64,000 nucleotides of DNA from Bacteroidota bacterium (GTDB taxonomy: Bacteria; Bacteroidota; Bacteroidia; Cytophagales; Cyclobacteriaceae). A program made the translations under genes and the position numbers. Shown in pieces: positions 1 through 7,751 of this stretch. How positions within the stretch are numbered: position 1 is the first letter of the stretch; every line of letters starts with the position of its first letter. The stretch covers positions 124,001 to 188,000 of the forward strand of contig JAFEAM010000003.1 of the NCBI GenBank assembly GCA_018266395.1, written 5' to 3'. The notes beneath the pieces were generated by a model. That model made no database searches. It saw nothing but the letters and a program-made list of their open reading frames with translations, and was not told where the DNA came from.

Positions 1-889
1 ATTCCTGCCAATTGGCAACACCAGTAAGAACGTGCGAAAAGAGCACAAACAAAATGGTACATACAACCAAGGACCCCAAGATGCCAATCGGCATATCGCG
101 CTTGGGATTCTTGGCCTCCTGTGCAGCAGTTGAAACAGCATCAAACCCAATAAATGCAAAGAACACAATTCCCGCACCGCCGATCACTCCTCCCCATCCA
201 TGCTGATTCCAGCCCTCATGACCTACTGTGCCCTCTGGTATAATGAATGGAGTGTAGTTGGCTTCATTAATAAAACCCCAACCTACAGCGATTACAACCA
301 GTACAATGGAGACTTTGATAAAGACAATAACGGCGTTGACCGCGGCGGATTCCTGTGTGCCTTTGATCAGAATCAAAGTGACGAGTATCAGAATGCCGAT
401 GGCCGGCAAATTGATGATCCCTGAAACTCCTGCAGCCGATGCTTCCCATGGAGAATGACACCATTCATACGGGATTGCACCCCCTAGAAGACTATTGAGA
501 TATTCACTCCATGCAATTGCCACCGTTGCGCCTGCGAGAGCATATTCGAGAATTAATGCCCACCCAATCACCCAGGCGATGAATTCTCCCATAGTCACAT
601 ACGCGTAAGCATAAGCGCTTCCTGCGATGGGTATCATGGATGCAAACTCGGCATAACAGAGTCCCGCAAAAGCGCAACCTACTCCACCGATGATATAGGA
701 GACGACTACACCTGGTCCGGCGGCCTGGCTTGCAGCCGCCGCAGTCCTTACGAACAAACCAGCACCAATGATGGCACCAATGCCCAGGGCAATAAGATTT
801 CCCGGACCCAGGGTTCGCTTCAGGCCCTTGCCGGAATCTGCAGACTGGGCTAGGAGTTGCTCAAGGGGCTTCCTGATAAAAAGACTCAT
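1..889 (-). CDS. APC-family amino acid permease (cationic amino acid transporter type), 3' end cut by window edge
   Basis: Reading the minus strand from the ATG at 889-887 gives about 296 codons with no stop before the window ends, so the C-terminus lies outside. The protein begins MSLFIRKPLEQLL and soon reaches GIGAIIGAGLFV, the glycine-rich first transmembrane helix typical of APC-superfamily permeases. Several hydrophobic helices follow, and GFDAVSTAAQEAKNP, a signature of the cationic amino acid transporter branch, lies near the window edge. Such proteins are 12-14 helix inner-membrane carriers for amino acids. The substrate cannot be told from sequence. No partner gene is seen upstream; the next gene (serine hydrolase) is separated by 120 bases. 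Confidence 0.9.
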   Translation of the reverse strand, partial: MSLFIRKPLEQLLAQSADSGKGLKRTLGPGNLIALGIGAIIGAGLFVRTAAAASQAAGPGVVVSYIIGGVGCAFAGLCYAEFASMIPIAGSAYAYAYVTMGEFIAWVIGWALILEYALAGATVAIAWSEYLNSLLGGAIPYEWCHSPWEASAAGVSGIINLPAIGILILVTLILIKGTQESAAVNAVIVFIKVSIVLVVIAVGWGFINEANYTPFIIPEGTVGHEGWNQHGWGGVIGGAGIVFFAFIGFDAVSTAAQEAKNPKRDMPIGILGSLVVCTILFVLFSHVLTGVANWQE

Positions 890-1012
890 GCGTTTCAGAT
901 TAGGAGAATGAGAAAGGCTAAAAGTATAAATAATATTGAAATAACCTCCAGGGTCTTTGTGCAGGCGGCAGGCAGGAAAAGTATGGTCTTATAACTGAAG
1001 TGCGATATGGAC

Positions 1013-2107
1013 TTAGTCCAGCCAGCGGACCTTTTTGAGCTGCCCAAAAGTGTATGACCTGAAGTCGTCCACATCGTAAGGCGCATTGTACAGGACTACG
1101 GCAAATACTTTCTTTTCAGGCACAGACAGGTAATAGGCGGCAAAGCCTCCCTGATGGCCAGTGTGGTTGATGCACTTCAATCCTTCCGGCGTTTTGTCAA
1201 TCACCCAACTCCAACCCCGGTCGGCCGGATTCACGCCAACCCATCCGGGAAAAACCTTGACTTCAGCAGATTCGTCGATGACGGCGGAAGGCAGGAAGGT
1301 GGCCTTGCGAATGGCCAGCTCATATCGGGCCAGTTCTTCGACCGAACTCCAGATCCCCCCGTTTCCAGATGCACAGAATGTCGGCTCTTCTCCAAAGTCA
1401 TCCTCTGTCCATTGACCGCGGATCTTTGTATAGGCATGGGACACACCACTTGAAGGATGTGCACCATCGGTGATGGTACTGGTTGTCATTCCACTGGTAC
1501 GGAATATTTTCTCCCTAATGAAGTCTTGCCATTTCTGGCCAGATACCTGCTCGATAATAAGGGCAAGTGCATTAAAAGCGGGATTGGAGTAGTTGTATTT
1601 TGTGCCAGGCTCGAACTCAAGACTGTCCGTTTGTGTGATCGGATACCAGTTCTGTTTATCATCTGCTGTAAGGTAGAACACAGAATCTTCCTTCACTTTT
1701 CGGATGTCCGGCAGTCCGGATGTATGAGTCAGCAGATGCTTGATTTTGACCTTTCTGGCAATTTCTTTGTTCTTGAATTCTGGAAAATATTTGAGAAGAC
1801 TGTCCTCAAGGGAAAGTTTACTTTCTTCTCTCAACGTAAGGATGCCATAAGAGACAAAAGTCTTTGTGATGGATCCCACATTGAAAAGAGTCTGGGTTGT
1901 GATCAGTGCTTTTGTGCCAAGATCGGCAAGTCCAAACGCCCCTTTGTACACTACGGTGGTATCTTTCAAAATAAGGACTGCACCACCCGGGCCGTTTTCC
2001 GGAATAAGTTTTCTGAAATAATCATCCATTCCTGAGGCGAGTTGCTCTGCAGGTGTCTGGCAGGAGGATAGTATCAGAATGACCAGGAGAAAATGGAACC
2101 GGCGCAT
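1013..2107 (-). CDS. Beta-lactamase-related serine hydrolase, predicted lipoprotein
   Basis: A 364-residue protein of the class C beta-lactamase / penicillin-binding-protein-like hydrolase family. The N-terminus is a lipoprotein signal with lipobox LSSC (Cys16), so it probably sits on an envelope membrane facing the periplasm. The three family motifs are present: nucleophile S79-I-T-K82, Y173-S-N175 as the YxN element, and HTG in the C-terminal third as the KTG equivalent. HTSGLPD (128-134) is also typical. These proteins are usually D-amino-acid peptidases or esterases and rarely true beta-lactamases; the substrate is unknown. It is followed by the glycosidase gene in the same direction, 10 bases apart, so co-transcription is possible. 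Confidence 0.9.
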   Translation of the reverse strand: MRRFHFLLVILILSSCQTPAEQLASGMDDYFRKLIPENGPGGAVLILKDTTVVYKGAFGLADLGTKALITTQTLFNVGSITKTFVSYGILTLREESKLSLEDSLLKYFPEFKNKEIARKVKIKHLLTHTSGLPDIRKVKEDSVFYLTADDKQNWYPITQTDSLEFEPGTKYNYSNPAFNALALIIEQVSGQKWQDFIREKIFRTSGMTTSTITDGAHPSSGVSHAYTKIRGQWTEDDFGEEPTFCASGNGGIWSSVEELARYELAIRKATFLPSAVIDESAEVKVFPGWVGVNPADRGWSWVIDKTPEGLKCINHTGHQGGFAAYYLSVPEKKVFAVVLYNAPYDVDDFRSYTFGQLKKVRWLD

Positions 2108-2117
2108 GTCGTGGATT

Positions 2118-3206
2118 TTATTTGACAGAAGTTAACTGACGAATGACCTTGACTTCTTCCTCCTTGTACGGTTTTCCGTCAGGATAGAAGACTTCATGAT
2201 GCCACACAGCAGGCTCGCGGCCATTTACATAAGGCTTTTGCCATGAATCCCAGGGCAGATGAGTTTGTGTCTTTCCTTTTACCAGGCCCCAGTTGATCAT
2301 GCCGACTTTGTATTTCTTGCCGATGGGGAGGATCGTCTCAAAGTTGCTCTTGAAACCCCTGGCCAGATATTCTGTACATATGACCGGCCGGTTGTACGCA
2401 TTCATGAGCTTTATATATTTTTCGAAGGTGGCAGGATCTCCATAACAGTGAAAGGAGATAATATCTGATTCCTTCAATTGCATCTTTTCAAATTCATTGG
2501 GCTCCTTGGCTTCGAGATTCATCTTCCAGACGCCGCAGGTGAGAGGTTGTACCGGGTGTGCTGAGCGTGCCCATTCAAAGGCTTGAGGCAGTAGTTTTTG
2601 GATCAATGCCACCTTGTTGGGCGGATCCTGATAGATATTTGTATTGACATTGTCGGGCTCATTCCAAATGTCCCATGCAAGAATACGCTTGTCTTTCGCG
2701 AATGCGGCAACAACCCCCTTAACGTACTTCTCAAGTCTGGGATATTGCTTCTCATCAGCAATCGCCGCTCCTGGGCTTTGCATCCAGCCCGAGTTATGCA
2801 CACCGGGTTTTGGGTCGCGCTGCTTTCCCAACTTTGGATTTGGATCCCATACGCTGTCAAAAATCACCAGCATGGGTTTGATATGATGCTTCTCGCAGAT
2901 GGTGAGAAATTCGTTGAGCCGTTTTCTGAACGCTTCTGGATCATTCCAGAGCAGGTCATGCAGAAATACCCGCATGGTGTTCATGCCAATTTTTTCGGCC
3001 CATCCCAATTCGCGATCGATGATAGCGGGATCCCAGGATTCTGCCTGCCACATCTCCAGTTCATTAATGGCATTGCTGGGAATAAAATTGCTGCCAACCA
3101 GCCAGGGCTGCTGGTCATACCAGGTTTTGGCCTGGGCTTCACTCCACCGCGATTGCCCCCAGCCCGGAATGGAGACGAAAATGGATATAATCAGGAGTAT
3201 TCTCAT
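2118..3206 (-). CDS. Secreted GH5-like (clan GH-A) glycoside hydrolase
   Basis: About 362 residues from the ATG at 3206. An in-frame TTG at 3230 adds eight residues in front of a good signal peptide (MRILLIISIFVSIPGWGQ), so I prefer 3206. The fold looks like a TIM-barrel clan GH-A enzyme: WNEPDN places the acid/base at E183 and VICTEY places the nucleophile at E279, with HCYGD between them. Length and motifs fit cellulase/mannanase-type GH5 or related families. The enzyme is probably periplasmic or secreted and acts on a beta-glycan; the substrate is not readable. No SusC/SusD pair sits beside it, so this is not an obvious polysaccharide utilization locus. Confidence 0.85.
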   Translation of the reverse strand: MRILLIISIFVSIPGWGQSRWSEAQAKTWYDQQPWLVGSNFIPSNAINELEMWQAESWDPAIIDRELGWAEKIGMNTMRVFLHDLLWNDPEAFRKRLNEFLTICEKHHIKPMLVIFDSVWDPNPKLGKQRDPKPGVHNSGWMQSPGAAIADEKQYPRLEKYVKGVVAAFAKDKRILAWDIWNEPDNVNTNIYQDPPNKVALIQKLLPQAFEWARSAHPVQPLTCGVWKMNLEAKEPNEFEKMQLKESDIISFHCYGDPATFEKYIKLMNAYNRPVICTEYLARGFKSNFETILPIGKKYKVGMINWGLVKGKTQTHLPWDSWQKPYVNGREPAVWHHEVFYPDGKPYKEEEVKVIRQLTSVK

Positions 3207-3351
3207 AATAGCAGATTGTTGGGTAACCAACTTTTACAAAGTCGACTTGTTGCTAAAATAGGAAAACCCTTCGCCTTTTTATTGGAATAGTCAAGTTATG
3301 GCAATGGATGGGTGCTGATGGCTTAAACATCAAACAAGCGGCTGTCGCCAA

Positions 3352-3567
3352 CTATCCGGCATCAGACTCCAGCTCTCGAATCTCAAAATCCGGACCCTTT
3401 CCGTATTTGATCAAATCTTTGAGAAGGAACCGTTCGAGGGTATGAAGATCCTTGGCCTTGAAGTCATGAAGCAGAATTCGTTCTATTTCGAAATCGTGCT
3501 GCTCCCCAAAGTTGGTCAGTCGATATTTCTTGCCCACGCGGAGCACATCAAAAGAAAGTCCAGCCAT
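3352..3567 (-). CDS. Small conserved-looking hypothetical protein next to GroES-like gene
   Basis: A 71-residue soluble protein that starts one base after the stop of the GroES-like gene, so the two are almost certainly co-transcribed and translationally coupled. It is charged, has no signal peptide, and consists of a predicted beta-rich first half (VGKKYRLTNFGEQHDFEIERILLHDF) and a helical middle (LHTLERFLLKDLIKYG). I do not recognise the family. The tight coupling is the main evidence that it is real and suggests a link to the GroES-like protein or its substrate. Confidence 0.7.
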   Translation of the reverse strand: MAGLSFDVLRVGKKYRLTNFGEQHDFEIERILLHDFKAKDLHTLERFLLKDLIKYGKGPDFEIRELESDAG

Positions 3568-3568
3568 C

Positions 3569-3940
3569 TTACAGGTCGTCCTCGCGCTCCAGCATCAATA
3601 TGGAAGCCTGAGGAACGATGAAATATCTCTCGCCCTCATACATTACTTCAATGGCTCCCTTTTGAAGAAAAATAGCCAAGTCACCCTCCTGGGCCTGTAA
3701 TGGTAAATACTTTATCTGTTCGTCCCGGCTCTTCCATGAGTCGTCTTCATCGGCAGGTAGCGGCAATGGATAGCCGGGGCCAGCCTTGATCACATAGCCT
3801 TTCTGAATTTTTTCCTTCTCTTGTACCCCAGGTGGAAGGTAGAGGCCGCTTTCAGTCCGTTCCGACTCTTTGACGGGGCGAATCAATACGCGATCACCTA
3901 CTACAATCAACTTTTTCAGCTTGATGATGCTGTCGCGCAT
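3569..3940 (-). CDS. Divergent GroES-like co-chaperonin family protein
   Basis: A 123-residue protein related to GroES/Cpn10. It contains the family-like LIVVGDRVLIRPVKESERTESGLYLPPG opening, including the flexible mobile-loop region, and ends with a beta strand pattern (GDLAIFLQKGAIEVMYEGERYFIVPQASILML). It is longer than typical GroES (about 95 residues) because of an acidic insertion around residues 63-78 (ADEDDSWKSRDEQ). No groEL gene is adjacent, unlike a housekeeping groESL operon, so this is probably a second, specialised copy. Its stop is followed at one base by a 71-residue partner gene. The function with any chaperonin is inferred only. Confidence 0.8.
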   Translation of the reverse strand: MRDSIIKLKKLIVVGDRVLIRPVKESERTESGLYLPPGVQEKEKIQKGYVIKAGPGYPLPLPADEDDSWKSRDEQIKYLPLQAQEGDLAIFLQKGAIEVMYEGERYFIVPQASILMLEREDDL

Positions 3941-3948
3941 GATAAGTA

Positions 3949-4311
3949 CTATTTCTTTCTGTTGGCTGTCAGCGGGAATTCCATATCACCTGTGGAAATG
4001 GATCCCTTCATTGCGTCTTTAATTACAGTTGCGGTGAGTGAAAGCGGATATCCGCTGAAATAGAAATTTCCTGAAAGCTTGCCCTGTTTCTTATCGTAGG
4101 ACACCTTGTCAAATGGGATTTCACCAGTTTGGCCGGTCAATTTGCCAGCGTAGCCCGTCTTGTCCTGGGTAATAACCATTACACCCGAATAATCTCCCTG
4201 AGGAGTTCCTGTGACAGAATAATCCCAACTACCCGCGGCCTTGTTTACGGCGCAAGAAGTTGCGGAAAGAAATAATGCGATGATGGAAACGGTTGAGATG
4301 AAGTTTTTCAT
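3949..4311 (-). CDS. Putative small lipoprotein, function unknown
   Basis: A 120-residue protein with a lipoprotein signal: hydrophobic IIALFLSATSC, with Cys20 as the lipidated residue. The remainder is a single beta-rich domain with repeated glycine turns (GSWDYSVTGTPQGDYSGVMVITQDKTGYAGKLTG), resembling a small lipocalin-like or calycin-like barrel. It is probably anchored in the envelope. It sits 8 bases upstream of the GroES-like gene on the same strand. I cannot name a family with confidence. A conserved-domain search would settle whether it is lipocalin-like. Confidence 0.75.
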   Translation of the reverse strand: MKNFISTVSIIALFLSATSCAVNKAAGSWDYSVTGTPQGDYSGVMVITQDKTGYAGKLTGQTGEIPFDKVSYDKKQGKLSGNFYFSGYPLSLTATVIKDAMKGSISTGDMEFPLTANRKK

Positions 4312-4355
4312 GGGTCAGATATTTTGTGTAAAACCAATACGAATTTAGATAACCA

Positions 4356-5744
4356 TTATTCCTTTTTGTCAAATAACTCACCCTGATCTTTGTCTTTTGG
4401 CTTGGCGGGCTCAGTTGAGTACAACGGCAATTTGTTGAGTTCCTTGCTCAGCAATGAATCCTGCGTAATGATTCCGCGCTGATTGGCCTCGCTTTCAAGC
4501 CTCTCACTATCCGACTTGAGATCCCTGACATTAATTTGTTTGGCCCTTCTTTCCAGCGGAGGATTCAGTTTTTCGGATTTCTCGAACTCGATCACTTTGT
4601 CCATAAACTCCTTGGGCAGATCCGCCTCGCTTCGGTACACTAGTTCAAAGAACTGTTTGGCAAAGAATCCATCGATTTGAATACGGCGCTTGGAGAGGTG
4701 GACGAATTTTCCAATTACACGACTGATGTTCTCCCGCTCTTCCGGGCTCAGCTGCTCTGCGAATTCATAGTCCTCAATGCGCTGAAGGGTCAGAATGACC
4801 GGCTCGAGTGCATCAATTGAGATTACATATACAGTATAGTCACTAAGCCGGTAGGTGAATTGTTCGAGGGAGTCAAGAGTATTGGTGGGCACCACCAGGA
4901 ACATTTCCTTCCTCACATCATCTTCGCGCACGTATTTGCCTCCTTCCACCTGACTTTTGATGTAGCTTGGAAAATTGGTCAGGTCGTCGTTCGCCGGGCT
5001 TTTTGCATCGAAAATGATAAACTCGTCATTGATACGCAGGGTGTTGTCCGGCTTGCCTTTGAAGGGAACCTTCTCAACGTATTCAATGGTGTATTGGCTG
5101 CAGATGGTTTTAATGCGGTTGCGTACATTTTCTTCATGATTCACCCACGTTGCCTTGAGATTCCTGATCCGTTCAATTTCTTTTCTGTTTCTTTCCTGGA
5201 TCTCCTCTTCACGGTCGTGATGAACTTTTTCGGTGATCCTGGTGAGTGAAGCCATCGACTTGGCCAATTCGGCTTTTCGCACCTCGTCATCCTTCTGTAA
5301 CTGGATGATCTGCGTCCTTAGCTGCTGAAGGTTGGCATCCGATTGCTCGAGTCTTTGTCTTGCGGCCGCCAACTCGTTGGACAATTCAGTGCCCCTTCTC
5401 AAGTAGCTGTTATTGGATTCCTTCAATGTTGCAATCTCTTTCTGGCTGTCTTCCAATTGACGACTCAGATGGGTCTGTGCCTGCTTGAGAAGTTGACAAT
5501 CGGTGACAAGTTGCTGTTGATTGGATTGAAGGTTCTTGCCAGAAGCTTTTTCAATTTCGAGCAGGTTCAGGACTTTGTCGTTTTCTTTCCGGAGCTCGTC
5601 CAGCAGCGCAAGCAGCCGCTGCAATTCGCCGTTGGCATCAATCAGTCGATTCTTGATTTGGCCCCAGCCAAACAGCCGCCGGAAAACGCCAGCATGCTTG
5701 AGATCTTCGAACGTCTTCTTAATGTTGTCCAGGCTGAACTCCAT
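4356..5744 (-). CDS. RmuC-related protein: long coiled coil plus PD-(D/E)xK-like nuclease region
   Basis: 462 residues. Residues about 35-200 form a long heptad-rich coiled coil. The C-terminal half carries K231-P-D233 followed by the F-I-I-F-D246-A-K248 strand, which matches the PD...DxK arrangement of RmuC-type DNA recombination proteins, here with DAK where the classical core has (D/E)xK. RmuC limits DNA inversions at inverted repeats in E. coli; exact activity is unproven. This protein lacks the N-terminal membrane helix common in RmuC. The last 60 residues are charged and probably disordered. The gene follows the biotin carrier gene with a 9-base gap, which looks like co-transcription rather than pathway linkage. 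Confidence 0.75.
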   Translation of the reverse strand: MEFSLDNIKKTFEDLKHAGVFRRLFGWGQIKNRLIDANGELQRLLALLDELRKENDKVLNLLEIEKASGKNLQSNQQQLVTDCQLLKQAQTHLSRQLEDSQKEIATLKESNNSYLRRGTELSNELAAARQRLEQSDANLQQLRTQIIQLQKDDEVRKAELAKSMASLTRITEKVHHDREEEIQERNRKEIERIRNLKATWVNHEENVRNRIKTICSQYTIEYVEKVPFKGKPDNTLRINDEFIIFDAKSPANDDLTNFPSYIKSQVEGGKYVREDDVRKEMFLVVPTNTLDSLEQFTYRLSDYTVYVISIDALEPVILTLQRIEDYEFAEQLSPEERENISRVIGKFVHLSKRRIQIDGFFAKQFFELVYRSEADLPKEFMDKVIEFEKSEKLNPPLERRAKQINVRDLKSDSERLESEANQRGIITQDSLLSKELNKLPLYSTEPAKPKDKDQGELFDKKE

Positions 5745-5753
5745 TCGATGCCT

Positions 5754-6248
5754 TTAGAATTCAATCAGCAGTTGACCTTTTTCAACACTGTCCCCCTTCT
5801 TCACCTTTACCTGCTTCACAACACCCTCTCCATGTGCCTTAAGGACATTTTCCATTTTCATGGCTTCCAGAACGAGCAAGGGATCACCAATGCTGACACT
5901 GTCGCCTGCCTTGATCTTGAGATCAATTATAAGACCGGGCATGGGTGCACGGATAGCATTGATCTTTGTGCTGTCGGCGGTATTCATGCCCATCTTTTCG
6001 AGCAGCAGGTCGATATTATCGCGCAACTGCACGGTCTGCTTTCTTCCGTTCAGTTTCAATTCTATCGTCTTGGTCTGGCTGTCAATTTTGACTACCTCAG
6101 CGTTGTAACTCCTGTTTTTGTAGATAATACTGAAGTGACGAGGACTCAATGGGGCGACGTCCCATTGCAATGGATGGCCGTTTACTATCCAGGTTTCTCC
6201 ATCATTGGAGATTTCAAATGACTGATTGTTTACCGAGGCCTTGTACAT
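5754..6248 (-). CDS. Biotin carboxyl carrier protein (acyl-CoA carboxylase biotinyl subunit)
   Basis: 164 residues ending in a biotinyl/lipoyl attachment domain with the biotinylation motif E128-A-M-K131-M-E-N; K131 is the expected biotinylated lysine. The upstream proline-glycine hinge (APMPGLI) is typical of the biotin domain of propionyl-CoA or related acyl-CoA carboxylases. The N-terminal 95 residues form a beta-rich spacer as in stand-alone carrier subunits of Bacteroidota. It would shuttle carboxybiotin between a biotin carboxylase and a carboxyltransferase, neither of which is in this window. A -7 promoter box lies only 4 bases before the ATG, so its transcript may have a very short leader or none. 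Confidence 0.92.
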   Translation of the reverse strand: MYKASVNNQSFEISNDGETWIVNGHPLQWDVAPLSPRHFSIIYKNRSYNAEVVKIDSQTKTIELKLNGRKQTVQLRDNIDLLLEKMGMNTADSTKINAIRAPMPGLIIDLKIKAGDSVSIGDPLLVLEAMKMENVLKAHGEGVVKQVKVKKGDSVEKGQLLIEF

Positions 6249-6252
6249 TATT

Positions 6253-6260
6253 CAAAATTA
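6253..6260 (-). promoter_or_regulatory. Candidate -7 box (TAATTTTG) of the biotin carrier gene
   Basis: An exact match to the Bacteroidota -7 consensus TAnnTTTG, ending 4 bases before the ATG at 6248. No convincing TTG -33 element is visible. If used, transcription would start at about the initiation codon. Confidence 0.35.
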
Positions 6261-6288
6261 CAATTGTGACCGTGCTTTAGGATAAATT

Positions 6289-6308
6289 ATTCGAAATTTG
6301 TTTCGAAT
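6289..6308. promoter_or_regulatory. Palindromic operator-like site upstream of dgt
   Basis: A perfect 8-base inverted repeat, ATTCGAAA and TTTCGAAT, separated by TTTG. It lies in the 77-base divergent gap between the biotin carrier gene and dgt, 17 bases upstream of the dgt start. Size and position fit a dimeric repressor site. No candidate regulator gene is adjacent. Confidence 0.4.
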
Positions 6309-6325
6309 TCGACAAAGACAACCAC

Positions 6326-7639
6326 TTGAACTGGACACAGCTTCTTTCACCGGCCAGATTAGGTCAGCCCGCATCATTATCTGCATCCACGCGCAGCGCT
6401 TTTGAACAGGATTATGACCGCATCATTTTCTCTCATCCCTTCAGACGGCTGCAGGACAAGACGCAGGTGCACCCGCTTCCCGAATATGATTTTGTTCATA
6501 CCAGGTTGACTCATAGCCTGGAGGTTTCCAGTGTAGGCAGGTCACTGGGCAAAAGGGTAGGGGAGATACTTCTTCAGCGACACCCGGAATTATCAGAAAA
6601 GTATTCATTGTTTGATTTTGGGGCTATTGTCGCCGCCGCAGCACTGGCTCATGATCTGGGCAATCCTCCTTTCGGGCATGCCGGAGAGGATGCCCTGTCC
6701 GATTTTTTCAAGGGGCAGAATACAATCAAGCATGAGGTCTCAGGGCCTGAATGGGAAGACCTGATCCGCTTTGAGGGCAACGCCCAGGGATTCCGCATTC
6801 TGAATCAGCAGGAATACGGTTTGAGGTTGACCATGGCTACGTTGGGAGCGTTTACAAAGTATCCATGCGAAGCGCATTTCCCTGATCGCGAAAAGGTCCG
6901 CCGCAGCCAAAAAAAGTACGGCTTCTTTCAAAGCGAAAAAGACTTGTTCAAAGAAATTGCGACTCAGCTTCAACTCATTGAGACCAAACCTCGGGCCTGG
7001 TGTCGTCATCCACTCGCCTTCCTTGTTGAGGCAGCCGATGACATTTGCTACAGCGTCATCGACCTGGAAGATGGCTGTCGTCTGGGACTGGTGAGTTTTG
7101 ACGAAACAGTTGATTTGCTTGCACCGGTATTGGGCACCAGGCTGGATCGGCAAAAGTTGTCAGGGCCTGATGGATTGAACAAAAAGCTGGGTATTCTTCG
7201 TGCGCTTGCGATTGGCGAACTGATTGAAGCCTGTGCGGATGTCTTTCTAAAAAATGAAGATTTGATTCTTAGTGGAGAATATGACAAGGCACTTGTCGAC
7301 GAAACTTCATTTCAGAATGCTTTGAAAACAATTGCGACGGTTTCAGTGGAACGAATTTACAGGGCAAGAGCAGTCACCGAAATTGAAGCTGCTGGTCATG
7401 TCGTGCTTCCCGGCCTTTTGGAAGAGTTTATTACTGCGGGCCGCGTCATACGCGATCGCGGGAAATCCAGGAAATTCGAAAACCTCGGACTGCTGTTTCC
7501 TCTTGAGACCAGAATGGCTATTGCCGAGAGTGAATCCGTGTATGTTATGCTCCGGCTGATCATTGATTTTGTTTCCGGTCTCACAGACCGTCACGCCCTG
7601 TCCCTCTATCGAAAAATCAAAGGGATCTCTTTGTCGTGA
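6326..7639 (+). CDS. dgt: Deoxyguanosinetriphosphate triphosphohydrolase (dNTPase), HD superfamily
   Basis: 437 residues, starting at a TTG whose product MNWTQLLSP matches the opening I remember for Bacteroidota dGTPases. It hydrolyses dGTP or other dNTPs to the nucleoside and triphosphate in the cytoplasm. HD-domain metal ligands are visible: R60-L-T-H63-S-L-E and the H109-D110 pair in ALAHDLGNPPFGHAGE. The C-terminal region contains the family pattern around ADDICYSVIDLEDG, supplying the third Asp. Length is in the normal range for the short type. A palindrome 17 bases upstream may regulate it. A hairpin at 7691-7721 could end the transcript. Confidence 0.95.
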   Translation: MNWTQLLSPARLGQPASLSASTRSAFEQDYDRIIFSHPFRRLQDKTQVHPLPEYDFVHTRLTHSLEVSSVGRSLGKRVGEILLQRHPELSEKYSLFDFGAIVAAAALAHDLGNPPFGHAGEDALSDFFKGQNTIKHEVSGPEWEDLIRFEGNAQGFRILNQQEYGLRLTMATLGAFTKYPCEAHFPDREKVRRSQKKYGFFQSEKDLFKEIATQLQLIETKPRAWCRHPLAFLVEAADDICYSVIDLEDGCRLGLVSFDETVDLLAPVLGTRLDRQKLSGPDGLNKKLGILRALAIGELIEACADVFLKNEDLILSGEYDKALVDETSFQNALKTIATVSVERIYRARAVTEIEAAGHVVLPGLLEEFITAGRVIRDRGKSRKFENLGLLFPLETRMAIAESESVYVMLRLIIDFVSGLTDRHALSLYRKIKGISLS

Positions 7640-7690
7640 GGAGGGGCTAATGACTTGGAACTGAGGATACACCGCCCATCAATTAAAGGA

Positions 7691-7721
7691 GATTTTGGGT
7701 GGCCTAAACCCGCCAAAAATC
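7691..7721 (+). terminator. Possible hairpin terminator after dgt
   Basis: Twelve-base arms at 7691-7702 and 7710-7721 pair with one mismatch and one G-T, around a 7-base loop. The following CTTACTTTT is only moderately T-rich. The same stretch runs into the -7 box of the next gene. Confidence 0.35.
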
Positions 7722-7723
7722 CT

Positions 7724-7731
7724 TACTTTTG
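7724..7731 (+). promoter_or_regulatory. Candidate -7 box (TACTTTTG) of the MMPL gene
   Basis: An exact TAnnTTTG match, 20 bases before the ATG at 7752. It lies downstream of an alternative TTG start at 7695, which argues against that earlier start. No well-spaced TTG -33 element is seen. Confidence 0.45.
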
Positions 7732-7751
7732 CGGGGCCAAAATTGGCCTTC

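Noticed and set aside
1457..2035. 192-codon plus-strand open frame inside the serine hydrolase
   Set aside because: Antisense to a gene with intact catalytic motifs; no promoter and no recognisable domain.
5343..6221. A 292-codon plus-strand open frame opposite the RmuC-like and biotin-carrier genes
   Set aside because: It runs antisense through two well-supported genes and its product has no family features or signal peptide; it is a shadow of codon bias.
7695..7751. TTG start 57 bases upstream of the MMPL ATG
   Set aside because: It lies upstream of the -7 box, so the message would not contain it; the ATG also begins the normal N-terminal helix.
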